Shown here in pieces: positions 10,014-18,470 of a DNA stretch of 64,000 nucleotides. The notes beneath the pieces are model-generated. The model saw only the letters and a program-made list of their open reading frames with translations, made no database searches and was not told the DNA's origin. This DNA is from G963663495 sp963663495 (lineage in GTDB: Bacteria > Bacteroidota > Rhodothermia > Rhodothermales > Bin80), in assembly GCA_963663495.1 (NCBI GenBank), contig OY760427.1, positions 4,774,001 through 4,838,000 on the forward strand, written 5' to 3'. The stretch's first letter is position 1. Every line of letters starts with the position of its first letter. The position numbers were made by a program, and so were the translations under genes.

Positions 10014-10772
10014 TTAAACAAAATACAGGCCGCCGTTTATCTCCAGAGATTCGCCGTTGATATACGACGCGGCATCGGAGGCAAGAAACACGACGGCAGA
10101 TCCGACATCATCTGACTCCCCTTCACGTCCTGCCGCAGTGGACGCCGCCACATTCCTCCGCACCTGGTCGGGAGTGAACGTGTCATGAAACGTGGTGTTT
10201 ATCAGGCCAGGAGAGACGCAGTTGGCGCGGATGCGCCGCGGTGCAAGTTCCTTTGCTAGTCCACGTGTCAACGTTAAGACCCCGCCCTTTGCCGTTGCAT
10301 ATGCCACCGAACCTCCACCCCCTCCATTGCGGGCAGCAAGGGATCCAACGTTAACAATCGCACCTCCGTCATTCATGTGCGGAAGGGCAGCTTTCGTAAC
10401 GATAAATACACTGGTCAGGTTTAATGCAATCACTTGGTTCCAAAAGCTCTCCTCCATCCCCGATATCGCTGTTCGCGCCAATAGTCCCCCGGCATTATTG
10501 ACTAGGATGTCAATACGCTGTCCAAGGAAATTGACACTTTCCGCTAATAGGGTAGCCACATCATTGGCACTGGTTACGTCTGCGCGGATCGCCGTGGCAG
10601 TACCGCCAGAATCCCTGATTAACTGAACCGTTTCCTCAGCGGCGGCTGCGCTGCTGTGGTAATTGACGACAACTGCCGCTCCTGCCTTGGCCAATTGGAT
10701 TGCTACGGCCCGGCCGATATCGCGGCCGCCGCCTGTGACCAAGGCCGTCTTGCCCTGTAATCCTATCTGCAT
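10014..10772 (-). CDS. SDR-family NAD(P)H oxidoreductase (possible DEH reductase)
   Basis: The 252-residue protein is a classical short-chain dehydrogenase. It has TGGGRDIG at residues 13-20 for cofactor binding, NNAGG at 92-96, catalytic Ser144, Tyr158 and Lys162 (YATAK), and a C-terminal NGESLEINGG. It is annotated FabG-like by motif. In alginate-use loci an SDR reduces 4-deoxy-L-erythro-5-hexoseulose uronate (DEH), the product of exo-alginate lyases. Its place between the PL17 lyase and the TRAP transporter supports that role, but sequence alone does not fix the substrate. The gap to dctP is 54 nt, so co-transcription is likely. Confidence 0.88.
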   Translation of the reverse strand: MQIGLQGKTALVTGGGRDIGRAVAIQLAKAGAAVVVNYHSSAAAAEETVQLIRDSGGTATAIRADVTSANDVATLLAESVNFLGQRIDILVNNAGGLLARTAISGMEESFWNQVIALNLTSVFIVTKAALPHMNDGGAIVNVGSLAARNGGGGGSVAYATAKGGVLTLTRGLAKELAPRRIRANCVSPGLINTTFHDTFTPDQVRRNVAASTAAGREGESDDVGSAVVFLASDAASYINGESLEINGGLYFV

Positions 10773-10804
10773 TGTACTCTCGTATGGTTTACGTTATCTA
10801 AATG

Positions 10805-12994
10805 TTAGTTGCTGTGGTGTTTGTCAACATGGAAGTCACCACTCCACTCGAATATGTGGTCGCCAAAGCTAACGCTCCGATCGGCCGCAGGGTCGGATTC
10901 CTCGTTCGTCACCATTATCTGCCAGCGCAGGCCACCTGTGCCTCTCACTTCGACTACCGTGGCGATATCCGAGTATCCGACCACCTGAAGGTCCATTATG
11001 GCGGGTCGGGCCTGTACCGACCGCTCCTGTGCCTCGCTGAAGTAACCATGGGGTTCTATCACCGTCGCAAATACATGATCCCTGGCCTCTTTCCTAACGA
11101 TAATGAGCGGTTCAGAACGCAGGTTGAAGCTAGGGTCATGCGCCCCCGTTCGCCCAAAAAGCACCTCTGTACCTACTATTCCTGCGCTGATGGCAGAGTA
11201 GTACCGGTGCCCGTCCAGCCAGGTAATATGAATCGTGGAATCGGAAGCGGCACGGGCTGTCTCCCAAATATGCTCGTAGCCATAGGCATCTCCCATGGGC
11301 TGCAATGTACTGGTGTTGGTATGCAGGTCAAGCGACGAGGCAATAATCTGCCCCGAGTAATGCAGCGGAAAATCGTACCTTCGCGTGGAGTCTGCGGTCA
11401 ACCGATAAATATCCACCACAAATGGGTACGCCAGCGCATCGTCGTGCACCAGTAGCATTGTTCGCTGCATTCCGACACCGTCGAAGTAGTCATCGGCCCG
11501 TGCGCTCATAGCCAGGGCGTCACCGTTTTCAGCATGGAAGAAGTGTCGCCGGCCAGACATGGCTTCTGCTTCGTCCTCGTCGAACATGTTTTGGGTCATG
11601 CCATCAACCACAACTGTGTTATGAGCAACGGTCTGCATGGCAAAGCTGCTATTCTCAGGGAGGTAGCGCCCGCCCCATTTGGGCTCAATATTTATCCAGC
11701 GGCCAAAACCGTAGTCACGAATGACTTGGCGACCTTGGTCAAAGAAGATGAAGTGGAGCTTATCAAAATGCCCGTGCCCACCTCCGTGGACACCATACTT
11801 CATCAGGAGCATTGACTGGTCCGGTCCATCTCCCATCCGCAGGATGCCGAGCCCCCCTCGGGTGCCATCATGGCCATCCCTGAACTCTACGGACGGCCAT
11901 GTCATTTGCGGAGGCATGGTATTCGCGGCATGATCCCGTGCAAGCCGAAGGCCAGCGCCGTTGAGCGTTACACGCCCCTGCAAAGTGGTCACGCCGTGCA
12001 GGGCGTGATCTGCGCCGTACCTGTCATATGTGAGCGCATTGGCGAGGACAACCTCCGGGGCCCGTACATCCATGGTGAGCGAGGCATCGTTGATCGCCGG
12101 GAAGATGCCATCGGGGAATGCGGTTTGGACCGCGGCATAATACGCCTTACGTAGAATGCCATCGCGATAATCATAGATGCCGATGTCCGGTTGCATCTGC
12201 TCTACGGCCTCTGCAAAGTAGAAAAAGGGCATCAGGGCATAGCGGATGTAGTACGGTCCTTCCATGTAATAGCCATCGGGCGAAAACAGTAGGTCCAGCT
12301 GGGCCAGAAAGCCGCCTGCACCATCAAGATTGGAGCCGTGTAAGGACTTTTCTACCAGCGACATGTCGCCCATGACGTAGCCTATCATTCCAACCGCTGC
12401 AACGGCCCAGGTACCATGGTTATGGATCCTGTCAAACTCCTCTTTATTGCGGATGTGAAACCAATCCGCCATCGGCCGGAATATTGCCATCTCAAAGAGC
12501 TCACGGTCGGATGGCTCCAGCCAGTCGTACACGCAGTCGTAGGCGATACTGGTATGTACGAGCCAAACTTCCTCGTTCAAGGTCTGATGGAAGAGCTTGC
12601 CGGGCTTTTGGTGGTGGGCTAGCGGGTGCGGTCCTAGTGTGGGGTAGAGCTCCGCATACATGCGCAGCATATCGCGAACATACATCGCATAACGCTCCTC
12701 ACCCGTAATGCTGAACAGCAGTCCTGCGCTGCGCATTTCCCGGTAGTTCTGCTTATGCCGCTCGTGCTCATAGCCACCTGCCTCGCCAGGCGGCGGCACC
12801 TCCATCCGTTGAGCGAAGGCGTCATCCATCGCCTGGCGAGTAAGCCCGATGGAATGATCCAGTAGCGGGTATTTGCCGAGGCTGCTACGAACGGCCTCCG
12901 CATCTGCTTTACTTAGGAAGATACCTACGTGCTGCGCAGACATACTGATTGTGGAACTGGCAGCAAGCAGAAAAATCAGACAATATTGACGCAT
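10805..12994 (-). CDS. PL17-type alginate lyase (heparinase II/III superfamily)
   Basis: Starting at ATG 12994 the protein has about 729 residues with a signal peptide (MRQYCLIFLLAASST...SAQ). It has an N-terminal alpha/alpha toroid and a C-terminal heparinase II/III beta domain (GVHGGGHGHFDKL; TVAHNTVVVDG). N192-H193 in IHNHGTWA and the tyrosine-rich YYMEGPYYIRYA match the active-site Asn-His and Tyr of PL17 oligoalginate lyases such as Alg17C (N201, H202, Y258 there). PL17 enzymes release monomeric unsaturated uronate, which becomes DEH. The frame extends 14 codons upstream, but the signal peptide favours 12994. A heparin-type lyase of a related family is the main alternative. Confidence 0.82.
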   Translation of the reverse strand: MRQYCLIFLLAASSTISMSAQHVGIFLSKADAEAVRSSLGKYPLLDHSIGLTRQAMDDAFAQRMEVPPPGEAGGYEHERHKQNYREMRSAGLLFSITGEERYAMYVRDMLRMYAELYPTLGPHPLAHHQKPGKLFHQTLNEEVWLVHTSIAYDCVYDWLEPSDRELFEMAIFRPMADWFHIRNKEEFDRIHNHGTWAVAAVGMIGYVMGDMSLVEKSLHGSNLDGAGGFLAQLDLLFSPDGYYMEGPYYIRYALMPFFYFAEAVEQMQPDIGIYDYRDGILRKAYYAAVQTAFPDGIFPAINDASLTMDVRAPEVVLANALTYDRYGADHALHGVTTLQGRVTLNGAGLRLARDHAANTMPPQMTWPSVEFRDGHDGTRGGLGILRMGDGPDQSMLLMKYGVHGGGHGHFDKLHFIFFDQGRQVIRDYGFGRWINIEPKWGGRYLPENSSFAMQTVAHNTVVVDGMTQNMFDEDEAEAMSGRRHFFHAENGDALAMSARADDYFDGVGMQRTMLLVHDDALAYPFVVDIYRLTADSTRRYDFPLHYSGQIIASSLDLHTNTSTLQPMGDAYGYEHIWETARAASDSTIHITWLDGHRYYSAISAGIVGTEVLFGRTGAHDPSFNLRSEPLIIVRKEARDHVFATVIEPHGYFSEAQERSVQARPAIMDLQVVGYSDIATVVEVRGTGGLRWQIMVTNEESDPAADRSVSFGDHIFEWSGDFHVDKHHSN

Positions 12995-13096
12995 TACGTA
13001 GCTCTGTAACCCATAGCGCAATATATCACACATCATACAAGTAATGCTACCAGTCCGAGCAACACTGCGCTGCAGCCAAACGTTTTCGGTAGGCGC

Positions 13097-14452
13097 TTAC
13101 TGCCAGGGTACGCGCCCGGCCTCCTGCGTATAGTGTCGGAGCTGAGCTGCGAGCGAGCGCAGCACCCGTGGTTCGCTGGCTGCCACATTGGTGGTCTCCT
13201 GCGGATCTGACACAAGGTTGAACAGCTCCAGTGGCCTAAAGGGCGAATTCTGAACCAGCTTCCACGGCCCGTACCGTACGGCCTCAATGGTTTTGCCATT
13301 AAAGCGAAGGCCCCCCTCTCGCCGCGAGAAAAACATCATTCGCTCACTCCATTCCTGCTCTTCACCCAAGAGGGTAGGCAGGAATGTCTGCCCTTCAATG
13401 TAGTGCGTAACCGTACCGCCGGTGGCATCTAGGATGGTAGGATAAATATCCATGGTCAGGGCCGGGTAATCTGATTCTCTGCCTGCCTCAATCACATTCG
13501 GCCACGAGGCGATCGCCGGCACCCGGATTCCTCCTTCATACATGCTCCCCTTTCCGTCTCGGAGCGCACCATTGTTGGCGCCCACGTTAAGCTGCCCTCC
13601 ATTATCACTCACAAAAATGATAAGGGTGTTTTCCGCGTATCCATGGAGGCGCAACGAGTCCAAGACGCGTCCAATGCCGTGATCCATGTGCTCAATCAGT
13701 GCCACCAGCCGGGCACGGTCAGGATTCATTGAAGGCTCTCTCGCAGATACCAATTCTACCCATTCCTCTGGAGGCTGGATAGGGGTATGGGGTGCGTTGT
13801 AAGCAAGGTACAGAAAGAATGGTGCGCTCGACTCTATTCTGGTAGCGATATAACTGGATGCCCAGCTGCTGAAAAGGTCTGTTGCATGCCCCTCAGGGGA
13901 AATGGTAGTATCGTGGAGGCGCATGTAGTTGATGCCATGTCTTTTATGATGGTAGTAGTCATCCATCATGTCTCCCAGGAAGCCGTGGAAGAACTCAAAA
14001 CCTCGATCAATCGGCCTATCGGGAGGTTGGAGCCCCAGATGCCATTTACCAACCATTGCGGTATGGTATCCCAGACCTTGAAGCTTCTCCGGGAGAATCA
14101 GCAAATCGTCGGCCAGTTTTCCCCAGTTGTCTGCAGCGTGGGTCCGAATCACACCCGGTACGCCAGCCATCGGAGGGTACCGACCTGACAGCAGTGATGC
14201 CCTCGTAGGCGAGCATACAGACGAGTTGGCGTAAAACTGCGTGAAGCGCATTCCGCTGTCTGCCAGCGAGTCAAGCGTTGGCGTGTGCATATCGGACGCC
14301 CCAAATGGCGTCAAATCACCGTAACCTAAATCGTCTACTACGATCAGGAGCACATTGGGCGGCGACGCCTGACTGAAAGCCATGCCGGGGGCCATCAACG
14401 CCATGCAGAGGCCGCACAGGATGATCAGCCACTGGTTGCGAATGTGTAGCAT
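13097..14452 (-). CDS. Arylsulfatase-type sulfatase (formylglycine class), secreted
   Basis: From ATG 14452 the protein has 451 residues with a signal peptide (MLHIRNQWLIILCG...AFSQA). The sulfatase core is clear: metal-binding VDDLGYGD, the CSPTR formylglycine motif followed by ASLLSGRYP, GKWHLG, and a DNGG metal site. Such enzymes hydrolyse sulfate esters, typically on algal or animal polysaccharides, after Cys is converted to formylglycine. An in-frame ATG at 14494 and a TTG at 14500 are alternative starts. It lies between the SusC-like receptor and the lyase. This suggests that sulfated polymers are also processed, although alginate is not sulfated. Confidence 0.9.
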   Translation of the reverse strand: MLHIRNQWLIILCGLCMALMAPGMAFSQASPPNVLLIVVDDLGYGDLTPFGASDMHTPTLDSLADSGMRFTQFYANSSVCSPTRASLLSGRYPPMAGVPGVIRTHAADNWGKLADDLLILPEKLQGLGYHTAMVGKWHLGLQPPDRPIDRGFEFFHGFLGDMMDDYYHHKRHGINYMRLHDTTISPEGHATDLFSSWASSYIATRIESSAPFFLYLAYNAPHTPIQPPEEWVELVSAREPSMNPDRARLVALIEHMDHGIGRVLDSLRLHGYAENTLIIFVSDNGGQLNVGANNGALRDGKGSMYEGGIRVPAIASWPNVIEAGRESDYPALTMDIYPTILDATGGTVTHYIEGQTFLPTLLGEEQEWSERMMFFSRREGGLRFNGKTIEAVRYGPWKLVQNSPFRPLELFNLVSDPQETTNVAASEPRVLRSLAAQLRHYTQEAGRVPWQ

Positions 14453-14509
14453 CGGATCAGGGAAGGGTTTGATATGTAGGGAATTGGGACGCATCTGCAA
14501 CCGAACGGG

Positions 14510-17461
14510 CTACAGCTCCAGATGTATCCCAATGGTGTACGTCCGCGGGCGCGGGTAATTTGTGTAGTCAATGCCGGAGCTGACTATGGGCACGATACCT
14601 ACCGTGTTATGGGATTCGGTACTGACTTCCGGGTCCCATCCCGAATAGGGTGTGATTAGGAATACATTGTTCACTGCGGTAAACACACGTACGGCGCGCA
14701 GGAAAACCTGCGCGGCTGCGGCAGATCGAAACGTATATCCCAGTTCGATGGAGTCCAGCCGAAAAAAGGAGGCGTTCTGGACCCATCGTGAGGAATATTG
14801 TGTTACCTCTGTGATGGGTACAGGATCGTCCAAGGCATCACGCAGAAAATTCATTCCCAATGCGCCAAGATGCTTTGATGAGAACGCAAGTCCTAGGTTA
14901 TTAAAAACGTGCAGGCCTGCCGCACCACGCATCAGCACCCTGAAGTCCCACCGGTTCAGCCCGACAGAGGCCCATAAGCCATATTCAAAATCGGGCAATG
15001 CGGTCCCTACGTTTCTCCAATCACTTGGCGGTACGAGTAAACAGTCTACTGCTGCACCGGAATTGAGAAGGCACTGCTCTGTCCCGGAAACATCGTATCC
15101 CGCAAAGGCGGGAGCTTGAAATGTCCCTAGGGAATGGCCGGGCATGACCACTTGTGATGGTGTTACGGAGAGTCCTGGACCACTGGCGAAGCCCGTGAAC
15201 AGGATGGGCCAGCCGCCAAGTTTTTTTACCCTGTTTCTGTTCCCATGTAGCATGCCACCCGCATCCACCGATACCCGGGGCCCTGCGAATACTTGCCCCT
15301 CCACGAGAACTTCAATGCCCAGGTTTTGCATGCGACCGCCATTGACCAACTGAGTGGGGTTATTTTCGTCTAGGGGGCGTGCAACCTCTAGCAGCATGTC
15401 GGTGGTCGACTTGCGGTAAAGATCTACGGCTCCATTCATGCGCCCCTGCCAAAACGCATAGTCTATACCCAGATTAAGCTGTGATGTCTTTTCCCATGAA
15501 AGGCCTGCATGCGGATCTCCGGCAGGCCACCTGCCCCACGTACCGTAAAAAGCAACGGGTTCAAAATCCTGGGTCCCGGAGAGTCCGTAACTGGCTCGAA
15601 GCCTAATGTCATGCCGGTTGTCCACCGTTCTGCCGTTACCAATGCGCCAGCCTAGCGCAACGGAAGGGAAAAGTGCATATTCCAAATCGTCACCAAACCG
15701 TGAGGAGCTTTCCCGGCGCAATGAAATGGTCACGGCGTACCGATCACGCAGCAAATAATGTATCCGCGTGAACAGTGCATGCTGGCGGTGCGACCACCGC
15801 ACATCGGGTATAGCAGAAAGGGCGAGGTCGTGAATGGAAGGCCCGAAACCATCGCGAAAGAATGCTTGCATCGAATATCCGGCAATGATATGGAGATGGC
15901 TGTCTGCCTCCAACCGAGCATAACGTGCCATCGCCTCTCCCAAGCTTGATCCAAGTGAGTTTTCTGCTTGCCGCCGCGCCGGAACATCAAACTCCAATAT
16001 TGGACTTTCCCTCGCTATACTTACGTCACGCTCTGATCGGTGTCGGTCCATGCCAAAGCGTGCGGCAAGTGACAGTTCAGGGGTGATCATATAGTCCGTG
16101 CGCAAGCTTCCGATCACGCGCCTTGATGTGGCAATGTCATCTACTTGCTCCGCCAGGGCGACAGGATTGAATACGCCAGGGGCATCTTCAGACTCAAAGA
16201 AGCTGCCGTCTTCGTTGTAGACCGGGTGGGTGGGATTGAAACGAACAACGTTCAAGAGCAGCCCACCATGGTACCCTCCCGTGTGGGACACAGGTACCCG
16301 GTCATCTCGGACGGTGGAGCCGAGCAAGCGTATATCCGCGCCAAGGCGCCCCTCTTGACCGCGGTGACGCAGGTGAAGGTTACCCGAAAGGCGTTCCAAA
16401 CCGGAGCCATTCAGCACTCCCTCCTGGCTCAGATACCCACCGGATACGCGATACCGTGTGCGGTGTACTCCACCTGACGCGGCAAGGTGATGGCTGTGCG
16501 ACATGGCTGTGCGCGTCACAGCATCCTGCCAATCGGTCTCGCTCCCCCCTATATAGCCGGGCGATAACCCGTTAGTCCGTACAAATCGCTGGTAGTCGCG
16601 CGCAGAGACTAGTGGAAGCGGGCGTATAAATTCCGACGCACCCGCAAGTGCATGGTAGTTGATGCGCAGGTCGCCTGTCTGCCCATCCCGTGTATTGATC
16701 AGTATCACGCCATTTGCTCCCCTGCCACCATACAGTGCGGCGGCTCCAGCATCTCTTAACACGTCTATGGAAGCGATGTCGTGCGGGCTGAGGAATACCA
16801 GCGGGTTCTTGCGTCCGGAGTCAACAATATCAATGCCTGCAGGAATACTGTTCAGGTTGTCAATCGGGATGCCGTCAACCACATAGAGGGGTGCGTTGGA
16901 GCTACTAATGGAGGTAAGGCCCCGCAAGTGTGCGGTGATGGGTGCGCCAGGCTCCCCGCCGCTCTGCAAGATGCTTAATCCCGGAACGCGGCCAATAACC
17001 AGTTGCTCTGGAGCGCTGGTCAGGCCAACGTTAGAATTTGCAGCATTGATGCGTTGTGCAGCCGCGGTTGCTCTTTGCTCTCCATAGCCCATAATCAGGA
17101 CCTGCTCCAATCGCCCAGCGTCAATCTCAAGAGCGACATGAACGGTTGTGCCTTGTTCGACAGCGACCCTTGCCGGAAGATATCCCGAGCTGGAAATGAC
17201 CAAGGTGGCTCCCGGCGCGCTTTGCAGGCCAAAAAGCCCGTCTGCGTCAGTGGTTGTTGTAAGGACCCCTCTTCTGACCAAGGCACCGTGTATTGGCTGC
17301 CCCGTGTCTGCGTCTACTACTACCCCGGAAACTGCCCGACTCTGTGCCAGACCGTATTGAGATCCCATTAATAAGAGCGCTGCGGATAGCAGCCACGGAG
17401 CAACCTCTAAAGCACCAGCAATGGGTAATTCGCGCGTCACGAGCCGTACAATTCTGAACAC
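14510..17461 (-). CDS. SusC/RagA-type TonB-dependent outer-membrane receptor
   Basis: A signal peptide (WLLSAALLLMGSQYGLAQS) precedes a carboxypeptidase-D-like domain (SGVVVDADTGQPIHGA). A plug follows with the SusC signature around LRGLTSISSSNAPLYVVDGIPI and the VLRDAGAAALYGGRGANGVI block. A long beta-barrel ends at RPRTYTIGIHLEL. Such receptors import oligosaccharides with TonB energy. The frame is open to 17593, but the first 40 residues look non-coding, so GTG 17461 (or GTG 17440) is preferred. No SusD partner is visible downstream, which is unusual for a SusC. The sulfatase gene starts 57 nt after the stop. Confidence 0.88.
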   Translation of the reverse strand: MFRIVRLVTRELPIAGALEVAPWLLSAALLLMGSQYGLAQSRAVSGVVVDADTGQPIHGALVRRGVLTTTTDADGLFGLQSAPGATLVISSSGYLPARVAVEQGTTVHVALEIDAGRLEQVLIMGYGEQRATAAAQRINAANSNVGLTSAPEQLVIGRVPGLSILQSGGEPGAPITAHLRGLTSISSSNAPLYVVDGIPIDNLNSIPAGIDIVDSGRKNPLVFLSPHDIASIDVLRDAGAAALYGGRGANGVILINTRDGQTGDLRINYHALAGASEFIRPLPLVSARDYQRFVRTNGLSPGYIGGSETDWQDAVTRTAMSHSHHLAASGGVHRTRYRVSGGYLSQEGVLNGSGLERLSGNLHLRHRGQEGRLGADIRLLGSTVRDDRVPVSHTGGYHGGLLLNVVRFNPTHPVYNEDGSFFESEDAPGVFNPVALAEQVDDIATSRRVIGSLRTDYMITPELSLAARFGMDRHRSERDVSIARESPILEFDVPARRQAENSLGSSLGEAMARYARLEADSHLHIIAGYSMQAFFRDGFGPSIHDLALSAIPDVRWSHRQHALFTRIHYLLRDRYAVTISLRRESSSRFGDDLEYALFPSVALGWRIGNGRTVDNRHDIRLRASYGLSGTQDFEPVAFYGTWGRWPAGDPHAGLSWEKTSQLNLGIDYAFWQGRMNGAVDLYRKSTTDMLLEVARPLDENNPTQLVNGGRMQNLGIEVLVEGQVFAGPRVSVDAGGMLHGNRNRVKKLGGWPILFTGFASGPGLSVTPSQVVMPGHSLGTFQAPAFAGYDVSGTEQCLLNSGAAVDCLLVPPSDWRNVGTALPDFEYGLWASVGLNRWDFRVLMRGAAGLHVFNNLGLAFSSKHLGALGMNFLRDALDDPVPITEVTQYSSRWVQNASFFRLDSIELGYTFRSAAAAQVFLRAVRVFTAVNNVFLITPYSGWDPEVSTESHNTVGIVPIVSSGIDYTNYPRPRTYTIGIHLEL

Positions 17462-17496
17462 GGAATGTACCCAATTATTGGGTCCGCTATGCGCCG

Positions 17497-17757
17497 TTAC
17501 GCCACACGGGCGGCAACACGGATGGTGGCAATGCTCGCCGATGTGGTTAGGTACTCCCCCGTGCCGTGGTACCAGTCGTGACCTACGCGCCACGCATGCA
17601 ACGTTTCGTCGACGCCTTCCACTCGGACCTTGTAGGTTCGATTCTCTTCGGTGATTTTCGTGATGAGAGATGCTGCGGGATGCCAGTTGTCCGGCTCCCG
17701 TTTACGCCTGCGTGCAGCTACTGAAGTGCGCTTGGCCCCACGGGCTGGAAGAGTCAT
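17497..17757 (-). CDS. Possible small hypothetical protein upstream of the TonB receptor
   Basis: A short frame of about 86 residues with a basic N-terminus (RRRKRE) and a mixed, soluble-looking C-terminus (ENRTYKVRVEGVDETLHAWR). It matches no family I recognise. It lies between the IS4 remnant and the receptor start, in the same direction. It may be real or a chance frame. Confidence 0.22.
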   Translation of the reverse strand: MTLPARGAKRTSVAARRRKREPDNWHPAASLITKITEENRTYKVRVEGVDETLHAWRVGHDWYHGTGEYLTTSASIATIRVAARVA

Positions 17758-17879
17758 GGATTCCATTCTGGCTGGTCTGAATCGGCTCTGCAAAATAGTG
17801 CCTTCCGTACTGCAGGTGTTAACAATAAATCAACAAGTGATACACCACAAGCGCCTGCGATTCGCAGTGCCGTTCCTGT

Positions 17880-18064
17880 CCGATAATAATGGGGAGTTAT
17901 ATGGCGTGGCGCAGACTCTTGGCCTGCCGCATACCCAGCCACTCTACCTCACGGCGGCTCTTGAGCACACGGAACGGGTCATCCACACGCCACGGCAACG
18001 CGTAGTGGCCTACCACCTCAACAGCCTGCTCCATCGTCGTACCTTCTTGGTTCGTCAATAGATA
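17880..18064 (-). pseudogene. IS4-family transposase remnant (C-terminal fragment)
   Basis: The minus frame reads LLTNQEGTTMEQAVEVV, then HYALPWRVDDPFRVLKSR, then GMRQAKSLRHAI and a stop. It aligns with the C-terminal catalytic part of the two IS4 transposases at 40.3 and 58.0 kb. The YREK signature is damaged (Arg to Pro, Glu to Asp). It is an old insertion scar next to the conjugation module. Confidence 0.65.
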
Positions 18065-18273
18065 CCACTGTACAAGTCACTCCCAAGATGGTAGCTACAC
18101 GAAAAAGGAAAACTGAGGTGGGCGTGGATAAGGGAACGGCCATAACCGGAACTTATGGCGAATCGTAGTGAGCATTCGGCTGCAGAGCCGGCAATCTGCA
18201 CCCAGATCCACTGCGGATTGGACTCGGCACACGCGCAAGGCCAAGAATACTTGGTTGCACGCGTACCCGGCCA

Positions 18274-18466
18274 CTATACAAATGGGTTAGGGTCGAAGCG
18301 GCCCTTAAATAGCGGGTCTCGGTAGTAGACGAGCTTGTCAGCCAGAATCGGCTGGTTGGGTCGCACAAATAGCATCTGCCTGCTGGGGTGCAAACGCCGT
18401 AATTCCTCCTGGCGCAACAGTGGTCGTCCACGCTCATCGTAATCGCGTGCCAAATGGCTACCCTCC
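18274..18466 (-). pseudogene. virD4: virD4/traG coupling protein, C-terminal fragment cut off by an IS
   Basis: Reading on from the short direct repeat, the frame gives REGSHLARDYDERGRPLL, then EELRRLHPSRQMLFVRPNQP, ILADKLVYYRDPLFKGRFDPNP and a TAG stop at 18276-18274. This is the usual C-terminus of VirD4/TraG coupling ATPases. It continues in frame from the piece that ends at 20831. Removing the IS plus one CTAC copy restores a full coupling protein, so the gene was broken by the insertion rather than by gradual decay. Confidence 0.85.
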
Positions 18467-18470
18467 CTAC

